The notes under the pieces are model-generated. The model made no database searches. It had not been told where the DNA came from and saw nothing but the letters and a program-made list of their open reading frames with translations. A program made the position numbers and the translations under genes. Of a DNA stretch of 64,000 nucleotides, positions 17,401 to 26,125 are shown piece by piece. Origin of the DNA: Methanosarcina barkeri 3 (lineage in GTDB: Archaea; Halobacteriota; Methanosarcinia; Methanosarcinales; Methanosarcinaceae); NCBI RefSeq assembly GCF_000970305.1, contig NZ_CP009517.1, forward strand, positions 496,001 through 560,000. Direction: 5' to 3'. Position 1 is the first letter of the stretch, and the number at the start of each line of letters is the position of its first letter.

Positions 17401-20400
17401 AGACAGATTACATTACTGTCGAAGGAACAGGAACTGGCGGACTCGCTGACACAGCATGGCCCAAATTCCATGCAAATCTCAATAATACTGGTCAGTCCCC
17501 ATACAACGGACCACAGAGTAACAACGTTATATGGACCTACAACACGGGAAATTACATATTTTACTCAAGTCCTGTAGTTGGATCAGACGGAACTATCTAT
17601 ATTGGAAGCTACGACAATAATATATACGCATTAGATACCGATGGAACACTCAAATGGTCATACACCACCGGAGATAAAATACAAGGTTCAGCAGCGATAG
17701 GTGTAGAAGGAATCATCTACATAGGAAGCACTGATAATAAACTATATGCCTTGAATCCTGACGGAACACTCAAATGGTTCTATGTAACTGGAGGTTCAAT
17801 ACAAGGTTCACCAGCAGTAGGGGCAGACGGAACCATCTATATTGGAAGTTATGATAAAAAAGTATATGCCCTGAATTCCGACGGAACACTCAAATGGTCG
17901 TACACTGCTGAAAATAGCATTGTCGGTTCACCAGCAATAGGGGCAGACGGAACCATCTACATAGGAAGCTTTGATAATAAACTATATGCCTTGAATCTTG
18001 ACGGAACACTCAAATGGTCATACACCACCGGAGGCACTATTGCCGATTCACCAGCGATTGCAGTGGATGGTGTCATATATGTAGGAAGTTATGATAAAAA
18101 AGTGTCTGCCCTAAATCCTGACGGAACACTCAAATGGTCATATAACACAGAAGGCACTATTGCCGGTTCACCAGCAGTTGCATCAGATGGAACTATATAT
18201 ATCGGAAGCGGTGACAAAAAAGTATATGCCCTGAATCCTAATGGAACACTCAAATGGTCATACATCACTGGAAGCCCAGTATATAGCTCAGCAGCGATAG
18301 GGGCAGACGGAACTATCTACATAGGAAGCAATGCTAATAAACTATATGCTTTTAATCCTGATGGAATACTCAAATGGTCATACACCACCGGAGGCTGGGT
18401 AACTAGTTCGCCCGCGATAGGGGTAGATGGAACTCTATACATCGGAAGCCGTGACAAAAAAGTGTATGCTTTTCAAGATGTTGCGACTGCTACTCCGGTT
18501 TCTAATTTTACTTCAAAGGTAACAAAAGGAACTGAAGGATACATTCCGCTCACTGTCCAGTTTACCGACACCTCACTGAATCGGCCGACATCTTGGTATT
18601 GGGATTTTGGTGATGGGAGCACTTCTACGAAAAAGAATCCTTCACATACTTACACAATACCTGGAACATACACAATCAGCCTGAATGTAACTAATAGCAT
18701 TGGTAGTGACGATGAGGTGAAAACAGATTACATCACAGTAACCACACCAACTACCATGTATAGTGATTTAACTACCGAATCTGCAGCTTTTGCAACCATT
18801 TACCCACTTACCAATAACACTTTGAATGTGACTGTCACAAACTCCGGGGAAGAAAACGCTACGTCATTCAATGTGACAGTTCAGATTGGTGGGATTAGTA
18901 AGACTGTGAATATACCTGAACTTGCCTCAGGAAATAATACTACAATAAGTATTAAAGATATCAAACGCGAGGTTGGCTCTTCTGTCAAGGTCAATGTCAA
19001 GATCGACCCGGAGAACTCAATAATCGAGACAGATGAAACAAATAATGAGTACACTACTAATGCGATCATAACCGCAAGTGGTGAACGTTATGAAGGTGGC
19101 CGTTTCTCTGATGGATATGACAAAGTGAATACTGCAGTTTACGAGAAAGGAAACATTGGAGTAAGAGTTCTAGAATACGGCGATTACACCTGGTTTACTC
19201 ATACTGGCACTGCTACCTATTCCGCCAAGGACCTGAATATCCCTTCCAATGCGACCATCAAATCTGCAAGGCTCTACCAGGCCTGGACTTGGTACGCAGA
19301 CCCACACTTCACTGTTGAGTTCAATGGTCATAAGAGCCAGAATCCAGACGTCATATACACGGATAAAATCACGGGTAATTATGTCTTTGACGTGACTCCT
19401 TACTTCAGTGCTGGTAGTAATAACACTGCAGTCATAACCGCAGAAAATGACCAGAGGGGTTACTATGGTAATGTCCTTGTTGTGGTCTACGAGGATGCGA
19501 GCGAACCTTACAGGCAGATCTGGGTAAATGAAGGTTGTGATTGCCTGCTTTACGGAACTGAAGATCCTTATGTCGGTTATACCATCATCAACAATGTATC
19601 CACAGCAGGTCTTCTCTCCGCCAATGTTACTGCAGTTCTGCCCTCCGGTGAAAACGCTGATCTCAAAATCTCTCTCAATCAGAAATCCTTTTCCATGACC
19701 AGAAGCGACAAACCAGATCCATCATTCCACTATTACGACGTCACCGACGCAGTTAAGGATGGTACCAACGAGCTTGGCGTCAAGGGTCACGGTGGTGATT
19801 ATTTTAATTACGCCCTTTCTATCGTGGAAATGACTAAATTAACCGCTTCTGAAGCCAACTTCACATCAAACGTTACGAATGGAAACGCTCCATTAAACGT
19901 TAAATTCACCGACATCTCAACCGGTACCCCAACCAACTGGACCTGGGACTTCGGTGACGGAAGTACCTCAACCGAACAGAACCCAACCCACATTTACAAG
20001 TCAGAAGGAACTTACACCGTAAAACTGACAGTCAAAAACTCTCTTGGAAGCGATTCCGAGGAGAAAACCGGATACATAACCGTTGGTTCAGCAGTTCTTG
20101 CTCCTGAAACAAATTTTGGTTCAAATGTGACAAGTGGTAACGCACCTCTCTCAGTCCAGTTCAAGGACGAATCCACAAACAGTCCTACTTCATGGGAATG
20201 GAATTTCGGTGATGGCAAGACCTCTACTGAACAAAATCCATCTCACACCTATGAAACCGTAGGCACATACACCGTAAATCTAACTGCCACGAACTATGGT
20301 GGAAGCAATACCACAACAAAAACCGACTACATAACCATAACTTCTGATACCTCAGCACCGGTTGCTAGTTTCACCTCTGACTCAAATTCAGGCCAGGTAC

Positions 20401-22961
20401 CATTTACAGTTAAGTTTACAGATACCTCCACAGGCAAAGTGAGCAGCTGTAACTGGGACTTTGGAGACGGTAGTACTTCTACCGATCAGAATCCAACCCA
20501 TACTTACGTGGCCGAAGGAAGCTACACTGTCACTCTGACTGCTACAGGTCCTGGAGGAAGTAACACAGCAACTTCTGGTAAACCTATTACTGTTAGTGCT
20601 TCTCTTACTTCCCCAAGTTACAACGGAGGAATTCCACTGACCACCGCTCAGAACGGAACCGTTTCAGGCGGGTTGTGGTATGACTCATATCCAGGTTTTT
20701 CCACATCTGCTCAAAAAACATTTACCTTGCCTGATTATACTAAGATTAAATGGGCAAGGTTGTATGTCACTGTTTACGACGGCCATATGGAAAATAACTA
20801 TCGGGGTAACGTGAGTATTGACATAGATGCAAATGGTGACAGCAAATATGAGATCCAGAAGACTGAGAACTTTGATACCACTTATTCATTCCCTGGTACT
20901 GGTGGAACCGGTCCTGTGTGGTTAAGCGATCACATGAACCGTGTGACGAGTGATTACCTTATGTGGTACGACCTTACTGATGCAATTGCAGGTCAGAAGG
21001 TTAATGTTCAGGCTACAACCACAAAAGTTGATTCTTCGTTTGACGGTCGTGTCAAAGCTATGACTCTGGTTGTTGCTTATGACGATGGAGATTCTGACCA
21101 GGTCTATTACTGGGTCAACCAGGGCCATGATACTGTAAATCCGCTTGACGACACTTATACCGGTTCAACCTCATTTGGTACCTCTACGCTTGAAAAAGGC
21201 TGGAGTTCGGCAAATCTGACTGCAATCTTCCTTGCAAGTGTAGACGGAACCTATACTTTCCAGGGAACAAAGCTGGTTTCAGGTGTTAAATCCGGTTCTT
21301 ACTACGGTGAAAATACCTGGGATATAAACAGTCTCCTTACTGTTGGACAGGACAGTAAACTTGATTATAACAAGCAGGAGAGCAACTATTACAAGGTTCC
21401 ACTTGCTCTCATGAGTGTTAAATATACATCAGCTTCGCCAGAACTACCAACTGCAGATTTCAAAGCGGATGTAACTAACGGTACTGCGCCTCTCAATGTC
21501 AATTTCACTGATCAGTCGACTGGATCACCAACTTCCTGGTTCTGGGACTTTGGAGACGGTTTTAACTCTACCGATCAAAACATTTCTCACACATACACGT
21601 CAGTCGGTAACTACACTGTCAACCTTACGGTTTCCAACGCAGATGGAAGTGATTCTGAAGTAAAAACTGAGTACATTATGGTAAGCGAACCACTTCCTGG
21701 AGCACCTGTTGCAGATTTTGCAGCAACTCCGACTTCTGGTACTGCTCCTCTCACTGTCAACTTTAAGGATCAGTCAACTGGCACTGTTTCTTCGTATGCA
21801 TGGGACTTCAATAACGATGGTAATATAGACAGCACGGAACAGAGTCCTTCGTATACTTACGGTACGGCAGGTACTTACACTGTCAACCTTACGGTAACCG
21901 GACCTGGTGGAAGCGATTCTGAGGTAAAAACCGGGTACATTAAAGTCACTGGTTCATCTCCTGGAAAGCCAGTAGCTGCTTTTTCAGCATCTCCTGCTTC
22001 AGGAAAAACACCATTAACGGTTACCTTTACTGATAAAAGTACAGGAACACCGACCAAATGGAAATGGAGTTTTGGAGACGGAACAACTTCAACCAAGCAG
22101 AATCCAAAGCATAAGTATTCAACCGCAGGAAAGTATACGGTAACACTGACAGTTTCCAATGCTAAAGGCAGTAACACGGTAACAGAAACCGACTATATAA
22201 AAGTGATATCAAAACCTGTTTCAAACTTTACCAGCAGTGTTACGTCTGGAAAAGCGCCATTGAGCGTTAAATTTACTGACACAAGCACAGGTACAGCTTC
22301 TGGCTGGATCTGGGAGTTTGGAGACGGATCAAGGTCATTTGTTGAGAATCCGGTTCATAAGTATTCTAAAGCAGGAACATATACTGTTAATTTGACAGTA
22401 AAGAATGCTGCAGGACGTAACACGGTAACAAAAACAGAACATATAAAAGTGACAGCAAAACCTGTTTCAAACTTCACCAGCAGTGTTGCATCAGGAAAAA
22501 CACCATTAAACGTTAAGTTTACTGATACAAGTACAGGAACACCTGCTGCTTGGAAATGGAGTTTTGGAGATGGAGCAAGTTCAACCCAGCAGAATCCAGT
22601 TCACAAGTATTCCAAAGCAGGAACATATACTGTTAGTTTAACAGTAAAGAATGCTGCAGGCAGCAACATGGTAACAAAAACAGATTATATAAAGGTGACA
22701 GAAAAGCCGGTTGCTGAATTCTCTGCAACTCCTACCTCAGGAAAAGCGCCATTAACGGTTGCTTTTACTGATAAAAGTACTGGAACACCGACTAAATGGA
22801 AATGGAGTTTTGGAGATGGAAAAAGTTCAACCCAGCAGAATCCAAAGCATAAGTATTCCAAAGCAGGGAGTTATACAGTAACATTGACAGCAACAAATGC
22901 TGCAGGCAGCAGTACGACAACAAAAACAGATTATGTAAAAGTGACAACAAATACAAAATAA
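14469..22961 (+). CDS. Giant multidomain surface protein (beta-helix, 13 PKD, 2 CARDB, 3 DUF3344, PQQ-type propeller)
   Basis: 2830 residues, ATG preceded by GAGGTGA. Signal peptide ends at AEAK (about residue 23). In order: NosD/pectate-lyase-like beta-helix 24-315; PKD 314-399 and 401-488; CARDB 491-607; DUF3344 608-900; PKD 901-988; PQQ/BamB-like propeller 991-1338, seven full 40-residue repeats (core DGTIYIGSYDNKLYALNPD) plus half-repeats at each end, giving eight blades; PKD 1341-1428; CARDB 1429-1536; DUF3344 1537-1791; three PKD 1791-2044; DUF3344 2046-2323; six PKD 2324-2830. Each PKD carries the W(D/S)FGDG or WDFNNDG turn. It ends TDYVKVTTNTK, with no PGF-CTERM or membrane helix, so how it is held is unclear. 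Likely an extended adhesin or envelope scaffold; no catalytic residues were recognised. Confidence 0.95.
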   Translation: MDKRITLIFLALICTLLIAPAEAKTWYVDDSGGVDYTDIQAAVNNASSGDTIFVYNGTYNGFKVNIPYLSIIGESADLVTVSSSIYLPEGTDTSQNATGTALNGLKITAATKIKPSTQYGTVSDLIIRNCAFEGITSSNAIEVRAYNTTFENNVVSNCSGSNVLVLVGTANGNSTIITNNTFKNNSNAAAIAFSKTANNTVKNNRIEANNIVFLFSSVGGGNKIYLNSLFTNSQITKVSGTVSSINWSSPNQITYAYNGTTYTSYMGNNWSDYNGTDTNSDGIGDTPYVLPSTLGADNYPLMQPFENYSIGSSVPVAPIAAFTASPTSGDAPLTVSFTDQSTGSPTSWQWDFNNDGTVDSTEQNPIYTFSTAGTYSVNLTVSNAEGSDSEVKTGYITVNEPVPASVANFTASPTSGNAPLTVQFTDASTGTVSSYAWDFNNDGIVDSNTQSPSYTYSEPGTYTVNLTVAGPDGSDSEVKTEYITATSAATNDLSISGIVNTVPGSAVFAKEPNTINILNIMNTGTGSLSNISVALYASDVSGGTVPVNTTTIASLASGGKATISLIDPTIRSLEGGTVTYTAVVDPDNLIAETNEANNNKSSASKPLRYNGYKGKGIYWEGGSNITTKHTYDLQGNLLYSTQPDTAYKAVGWSDRTETWTADDLPIPSGSTIEKVLLYFAYNWDQTPGGYPWLNLNFNGNTIENGNLSTGNGTLYRDWSNFGGYADYEYGLCVYDVTDKFNEAGNSLVTNPYDSSYNKIALYPSTLVVIYRNSNETRKQIFINEECDELGVSESSYGTTPKEATAYAPFTGMSIDKSKVANATMYSFAGSAGPDEGNLLFNGNTVATSAWMGSSNSASPLVFNVKDHINETGNEAGIQGTTSGGMDALQQILVVDYQKEQEPAPVANFTANVTSGTAPLTVQFTDASNGTVSSYSWDFNNDGTVDSTEQNPIYVYAAAGSYTVNLTVANEGGSDSEVKTDYITVEGTGTGGLADTAWPKFHANLNNTGQSPYNGPQSNNVIWTYNTGNYIFYSSPVVGSDGTIYIGSYDNNIYALDTDGTLKWSYTTGDKIQGSAAIGVEGIIYIGSTDNKLYALNPDGTLKWFYVTGGSIQGSPAVGADGTIYIGSYDKKVYALNSDGTLKWSYTAENSIVGSPAIGADGTIYIGSFDNKLYALNLDGTLKWSYTTGGTIADSPAIAVDGVIYVGSYDKKVSALNPDGTLKWSYNTEGTIAGSPAVASDGTIYIGSGDKKVYALNPNGTLKWSYITGSPVYSSAAIGADGTIYIGSNANKLYAFNPDGILKWSYTTGGWVTSSPAIGVDGTLYIGSRDKKVYAFQDVATATPVSNFTSKVTKGTEGYIPLTVQFTDTSLNRPTSWYWDFGDGSTSTKKNPSHTYTIPGTYTISLNVTNSIGSDDEVKTDYITVTTPTTMYSDLTTESAAFATIYPLTNNTLNVTVTNSGEENATSFNVTVQIGGISKTVNIPELASGNNTTISIKDIKREVGSSVKVNVKIDPENSIIETDETNNEYTTNAIITASGERYEGGRFSDGYDKVNTAVYEKGNIGVRVLEYGDYTWFTHTGTATYSAKDLNIPSNATIKSARLYQAWTWYADPHFTVEFNGHKSQNPDVIYTDKITGNYVFDVTPYFSAGSNNTAVITAENDQRGYYGNVLVVVYEDASEPYRQIWVNEGCDCLLYGTEDPYVGYTIINNVSTAGLLSANVTAVLPSGENADLKISLNQKSFSMTRSDKPDPSFHYYDVTDAVKDGTNELGVKGHGGDYFNYALSIVEMTKLTASEANFTSNVTNGNAPLNVKFTDISTGTPTNWTWDFGDGSTSTEQNPTHIYKSEGTYTVKLTVKNSLGSDSEEKTGYITVGSAVLAPETNFGSNVTSGNAPLSVQFKDESTNSPTSWEWNFGDGKTSTEQNPSHTYETVGTYTVNLTATNYGGSNTTTKTDYITITSDTSAPVASFTSDSNSGQVPFTVKFTDTSTGKVSSCNWDFGDGSTSTDQNPTHTYVAEGSYTVTLTATGPGGSNTATSGKPITVSASLTSPSYNGGIPLTTAQNGTVSGGLWYDSYPGFSTSAQKTFTLPDYTKIKWARLYVTVYDGHMENNYRGNVSIDIDANGDSKYEIQKTENFDTTYSFPGTGGTGPVWLSDHMNRVTSDYLMWYDLTDAIAGQKVNVQATTTKVDSSFDGRVKAMTLVVAYDDGDSDQVYYWVNQGHDTVNPLDDTYTGSTSFGTSTLEKGWSSANLTAIFLASVDGTYTFQGTKLVSGVKSGSYYGENTWDINSLLTVGQDSKLDYNKQESNYYKVPLALMSVKYTSASPELPTADFKADVTNGTAPLNVNFTDQSTGSPTSWFWDFGDGFNSTDQNISHTYTSVGNYTVNLTVSNADGSDSEVKTEYIMVSEPLPGAPVADFAATPTSGTAPLTVNFKDQSTGTVSSYAWDFNNDGNIDSTEQSPSYTYGTAGTYTVNLTVTGPGGSDSEVKTGYIKVTGSSPGKPVAAFSASPASGKTPLTVTFTDKSTGTPTKWKWSFGDGTTSTKQNPKHKYSTAGKYTVTLTVSNAKGSNTVTETDYIKVISKPVSNFTSSVTSGKAPLSVKFTDTSTGTASGWIWEFGDGSRSFVENPVHKYSKAGTYTVNLTVKNAAGRNTVTKTEHIKVTAKPVSNFTSSVASGKTPLNVKFTDTSTGTPAAWKWSFGDGASSTQQNPVHKYSKAGTYTVSLTVKNAAGSNMVTKTDYIKVTEKPVAEFSATPTSGKAPLTVAFTDKSTGTPTKWKWSFGDGKSSTQQNPKHKYSKAGSYTVTLTATNAAGSSTTTKTDYVKVTTNTK
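17520..18480 (+). repeat. 120-bp repeats encoding propeller blades inside the giant gene
   Basis: The DNA period is 120 bases; invariant stretches such as GACGGAACACTCAAATGG recur at each repeat with little drift. The variable blade tips alternate partly between a DNKLYAL type and a DKKVYAL type, suggesting that some amplification steps copied two blades at a time. Confidence 0.85.
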
Positions 22962-23281
22962 AGGATATAATCTGAAAACGAATAAACCTTGATTGAAAAA
23001 TGATGAAAAATCGAGGCTAAAGAGGAGTGGGGGAATTATTTATTCTATTGATAAAACGATCTTCCACGGTTTTCGGGTAAGTGAGGATTCGTGATAAATT
23101 GTCTGATTTCCTCAACATTTGTCAAATAGTTTACTAAATTATAAGTTAGAACAGGTTATCGATCTATGTAAAGAGGCAAAACTTAAAACCGGTTTCTAAT
23201 GCAAAATCGATAGCTTTCAGGTAAGAAATTTCCTTAACCGATAACCAGTGAAAAACATCTATAAGAGAGGGAATTTAGTGC
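22962..23281. other. Intergenic, duplicated 17-mer
   Basis: The sequence TTAACCGATAACCA(G/A)TG occurs at 23235-23251 and again at 23282-23298, the second copy at the 3' edge of the small minus-strand frame. No gene seen; transcripts of the two flanking genes converge here. Confidence 0.5.
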
Positions 23282-23497
23282 TTAACCGATAACCAATGGA
23301 ATGCATTTGGCAGATACTTTTAAAGAAGTGAGTATCAAGCCTGAATAGTGGAAACCAACATTTTCATTTTTAATTGCCATTTTGTAGCTTCTCTTAATGA
23401 TAGTCATTCTAACTTTACTTATGTCAGAAATTCCGTCATGATCAAATGGTACCTCTACTGGTTTTTTATGATAGTCAACTCTAACTGTTAATTTCAT
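23282..23497 (-). CDS. Possible small hypothetical protein downstream of the LysE gene
   Basis: 71 residues from ATG 23497 (an upstream in-frame ATG at 23536 would overlap the LysE gene). The sequence MKLTVRVDYHKKPVEVPFD and KVRMTIIKRSYKMAIKNEN has protein-like charge distribution and begins 20 bases after the LysE stop, as a second gene of an operon would. I do not recognise it, the ribosome site is weak, and the C-terminal codons run into the duplicated 17-mer, so it may be a truncated remnant. Confidence 0.4.
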   Translation of the reverse strand: MKLTVRVDYHKKPVEVPFDHDGISDISKVRMTIIKRSYKMAIKNENVGFHYSGLILTSLKVSAKCIPLVIG

Positions 23498-23516
23498 AGC
23501 TTCTTCGATTTCGGAT

Positions 23517-24152
23517 TCATTTTTGAGATAATGCAAGTTTTACTCCAATGCATGTGTAAATTCCGGCTTTTCCCCAGTTGATATATCTGCCAACTCCTGG
23601 CTTATGTATTATTCTCTCGCCAACGGTTCCGGCAAAGAACGAGACTGCGGAAAAGATCAGCCAGGCCTGAACCATGAAAATTATTCCCAGAAATATCATC
23701 TGCATCGGGACACTTCCCGAACCTATGTTTACAAACTGAGGCAGGAAGGCAAGGAAGAAAAGGGCAACTTTAGGGTTCAAAACGTTCATAAAGATTCCAC
23801 GTCTATAAAGGGCAAAGACATCGGTTTCCCCGACAGGGGCCAAGGATACCAGTTCTTCACTCTCTTTTAAGGCGTGCCAGGCAAGGTAGAGCAGATAAGC
23901 TGCACCTGCGTATTTTACGATTTCAAAAGCAAGAGTGGATTTATATATCAGGGCAGAAACTCCAAGTGCGGCTGCTGTAGTATGTGCGAGTACGCCTGTA
24001 CAGAGGCCAGAAGCGGTTGCAATTCCTGCTTTTTTACCCTGTGAAATGCTCTGGGTAATTACGAATAGGATATCAGGGCCCGGAAGAAGCGTAAGTGCTG
24101 CAGAGGCTGCAATAAAATAGATTAATTGAGATTGTTCGATCAAGTCTCTCAC
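23517..24152 (-). CDS. LysE/RhtB-family amino-acid exporter
   Basis: 211 residues with about six hydrophobic segments. The N-terminal LysE signature is clear: LIYFIAASAALTLLPGPDILFVITQSISQGKKAG, where the PGP(D) turn is the family hallmark, followed by GVLAHTTAAALGVSAL. The internal FLNVLNPKVALFFLAFLPQF-like segment (MNVLNPKVALFFLAF) is also typical. Members export amino acids or their analogues across the cytoplasmic membrane. Start is GTG 24152 with AAGGA just upstream. A complete IS200/IS605 element lies upstream and separates it from the hydrolase gene on the same strand. The substrate cannot be predicted. Confidence 0.9.
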   Translation of the reverse strand: MRDLIEQSQLIYFIAASAALTLLPGPDILFVITQSISQGKKAGIATASGLCTGVLAHTTAAALGVSALIYKSTLAFEIVKYAGAAYLLYLAWHALKESEELVSLAPVGETDVFALYRRGIFMNVLNPKVALFFLAFLPQFVNIGSGSVPMQMIFLGIIFMVQAWLIFSAVSFFAGTVGERIIHKPGVGRYINWGKAGIYTCIGVKLALSQK

Positions 24153-24176
24153 TTTTCCTTTTTCTTACTTTTCCTC

Positions 24177-24274
24177 TTTTTCGACTTTTCTTTTTCGACT
24201 TTTCTTTTTCGACTTTTCTTTTTCGACTTTTCTTTTTCGACTTTCTCTTTTCGACTTTCTCTTTTCGACTTTTC
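24177..24274. repeat. 14-bp tandem repeat (tttttcgacttttc)
   Basis: About seven copies of TTTTTCGACTTTTC, the last two shortened with CTTTCTC, lie between the LysE start and the insertion-sequence end. The repeat would form the 5' leader of the LysE gene (purine-rich on the coding strand). Confidence 0.85.
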
Positions 24275-24289
24275 CTTCTTTACGTGAAC

Positions 24290-24345
24290 TACCCCACCCT
24301 GTCGCTTCGCTCCGAGGGTGGAGCTTCCTTCGAGTGATTACGTCA
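24290..24345 (-). ncRNA. Probable 3' scaffold of TnpB guide (omega/re) RNA
   Basis: In IS605-type elements the guide RNA of TnpB overlaps the end of tnpB and the right end of the element, and its guide is the DNA just beyond the element. Here the stem-loop CCACCCT/AGGGTGG directly after the tnpB stop and before the element edge is in that position. The guide would then be the flanking 14-bp repeat DNA at and below 24283. Assigned from position and structure only. Confidence 0.5.
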
Positions 24346-25591
24346 TTTGGATATTTGCAGTGATGCAGGTATCCATCTGTAATCCTGTTTGTCGAAGATT
24401 ATCAGAAAATTTCTGATAGCTTGTCCACAAAGCATTTTGTGATAAGAACCGCTTCATGATGTTGATAGCACTATTTCTATCTCTATCAATTACGTTTCCG
24501 CAATCACAATTCATAGTTCTTTCCCAAAGAGGCATATCGTGCCTTTTTCCGCAAACACAACACTCTTTGGATGTATAGCTTTCATCAATTCTTATTACTT
24601 TTTTACCTGCAAGCTCTGCTTTGTAGGTCAAGAATTCGGTGAATCTGGAAAGATATCCTTGATTTTGTGTTGATCTGTTCTGAGAACGCTTTCTTTTTCC
24701 AGTTACTTTCTTTGATTGAGCCATACTTTTTAAGTTAAGATCACCCACGATTACTGTATTTGCTCTGGTGTTCTCGATCATGGTTTTAGAAAGTTTATGC
24801 TGAAAATCTTTGATCTGATTAGATTTCTTTGCTTCCATTTTCCGATAGGTTCTGTGCAACCTTATCCATTTTCTGCTTCCTTTTTTACAATGATCTCTTC
24901 TGGATTTGATTGTATCTATTTTTGTATTCCAGTATTGATCTGCTCTAGGCGTTTTAACTTCAAAGAATTTACCTTGAGTATTTACTGCTGTCACTATTTT
25001 TGTAATTCCTAAGTCTATTGCTTGATACAAATCGTTATCAATATACTCTGTGATTGGAATTTCTTCGTATGTTATGGATACAAAGAATTTTCCTCTGCCC
25101 TTATAGGGGTCATCATTGTAGATTTCAATCTGCTTGATTTCCAACAAATCAAAAGCATTTCCAATCTCAAAAGATAATGGAATTTCATTTACTTTATGAG
25201 AGAAACTGAGTTTCCCATTATTGATTTTGAATCCACTCTGATTGTAAACAAGAGTCATGAAGTATTTTCCACTTCGGAACTTTGGAGATCTTGCAGATTT
25301 ATCACCATTTTTCCAGAGCGAGAAGAATGATTTATAATTAGCATCAAGTTTTTTCAGAACCGATTGCAGTACTTTGGAATACACCATATTGTACTGAGGA
25401 AATTTTTCTTTTAGTGCTGGAAGTTGATTCTGTTGTTCTACGTACTTTACACTTCTCTGTTCAGTTTTCCACGCATCTTTTCTTTCAGCTAAAGCGAAAT
25501 TATAGAGGCATCTGCACTGTTCAGATAGTTGCCAAAGAACATCTACCTGTTCTTCAGTCGGATTTATCTTGATCTTCTTCGTCAGATGCAT
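24338..25591 (-). CDS. tnpB: TnpB (IS605 OrfB), RNA-guided nuclease family, with altered RuvC-II motif
   Basis: 417 residues, full length. The N-terminal helix-turn-helix part (PTEEQVDVLWQLSEQCRCLYNFAL) is followed by the OrfB_IS605 domain. RuvC-I is AIDLGITKIV with the catalytic Asp (about residue 192). The zinc ribbon is CCVCGKRHDMPLWERTMNCDCG, and RuvC-III is DRDRNSAINIMKRF with Asp and Asn. The usual RuvC-II motif has a catalytic Glu (VEDL); here the sequence is VIVGDLNLKSM, so that position is Gly. Glu residues in TEFLTYKAE downstream could take over, as reported for rearranged TnpB/Fanzor lineages, or the nuclease may be weak or dead. It overlaps tnpA by 38 bases. TnpB cuts donor sites at the transposon-adjacent motif and helps keep the element. 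Confidence 0.92.
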   Translation of the reverse strand: MHLTKKIKINPTEEQVDVLWQLSEQCRCLYNFALAERKDAWKTEQRSVKYVEQQNQLPALKEKFPQYNMVYSKVLQSVLKKLDANYKSFFSLWKNGDKSARSPKFRSGKYFMTLVYNQSGFKINNGKLSFSHKVNEIPLSFEIGNAFDLLEIKQIEIYNDDPYKGRGKFFVSITYEEIPITEYIDNDLYQAIDLGITKIVTAVNTQGKFFEVKTPRADQYWNTKIDTIKSRRDHCKKGSRKWIRLHRTYRKMEAKKSNQIKDFQHKLSKTMIENTRANTVIVGDLNLKSMAQSKKVTGKRKRSQNRSTQNQGYLSRFTEFLTYKAELAGKKVIRIDESYTSKECCVCGKRHDMPLWERTMNCDCGNVIDRDRNSAINIMKRFLSQNALWTSYQKFSDNLRQTGLQMDTCITANIQMT

Positions 25592-26003
25592 ATTTGCCTT
25601 GATTCTCCACGTATTTTTTAAGTACGTCTAGGGTTACTTGCCCTGTCGATGCGATAAAATACGATCTTGACCAGAACGTATCTTCCCATAACATAGTCTT
25701 TACTTCAGGGAAGTTTTTACGAATCTCCCTTGAAGTTATAGTTTTGATTGTGTTGATGTATTTTGGAATATCAAGTGAAGGTTTTGCTGAAAATAATAAG
25801 TGGAAGTGATCTTTGTCACACTCAATATTCAGTACTTCAACATCGTATGTTTCACTTATGTTATGAATTTTAGTTTTAAGAAAATCGACAACTAAAGGAT
25901 TCGTTAGAGCTTTTCTTCTATATTTCACACACTGAACGAAATGATAATGGAGTGAATATACAGAATGGCTTCCACGATCTAGTTTATACTGCATAGTTAT
26001 CAC
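25554..26003 (-). CDS. tnpA: TnpA, IS200-type Y1 (HUH) transposase
   Basis: 149 residues from GTG 26003, or 146 from ATG 25994. The HUH metal-binding motif is HFHLLF (in KDHFHLLFSAKPS) and the catalytic tyrosine is in LKKYVENQ near the C-terminus; both are intact. The N-terminal strand HYHFVQCVKYRRKAL is characteristic of the family. The enzyme excises and inserts the element as single-stranded DNA circles, recognising the hairpins at both ends. Its tail overlaps the start of tnpB. All visible parts suggest a functional enzyme. Confidence 0.95.
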   Translation of the reverse strand: MITMQYKLDRGSHSVYSLHYHFVQCVKYRRKALTNPLVVDFLKTKIHNISETYDVEVLNIECDKDHFHLLFSAKPSLDIPKYINTIKTITSREIRKNFPEVKTMLWEDTFWSRSYFIASTGQVTLDVLKKYVENQGKYASDEEDQDKSD

Positions 26004-26125
26004 TATGTTGATGTAACTATATGTATATAAATAATTATGCTACTGTGGTTTTGTAGAAGTTAACGGCTTTCATCCCCCACCTGTCGGGCTACGCCCTCCG
26101 AGGAAGGGGACTTCCCGCCTTAAAG

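Larger units (their letters stand above)
24284..26125 (-). mobile_element. Complete IS200/IS605-family element with tnpA and tnpB
   Basis: The element carries the Y1 transposase and TnpB genes on the minus strand, overlapping. Both ends hold subterminal hairpins of related sequence: on the minus strand, CCACCCT-CGGAGCGAAGCGAC-AGGGTGG near 24295-24322 (right end, just after tnpB) and CCCC...GGGCGTAGCCC...GGTGGGG near 26064-26110 (left end). Outer limits are my estimate: right end at the GTAGTTCAC read on the minus strand (24284-24292), left end immediately after the hydrolase stop (26126). These elements move by single-strand peel-and-paste and make no target duplication. The right-end hairpin probably also forms the scaffold of the TnpB guide RNA. 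Confidence 0.9.
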
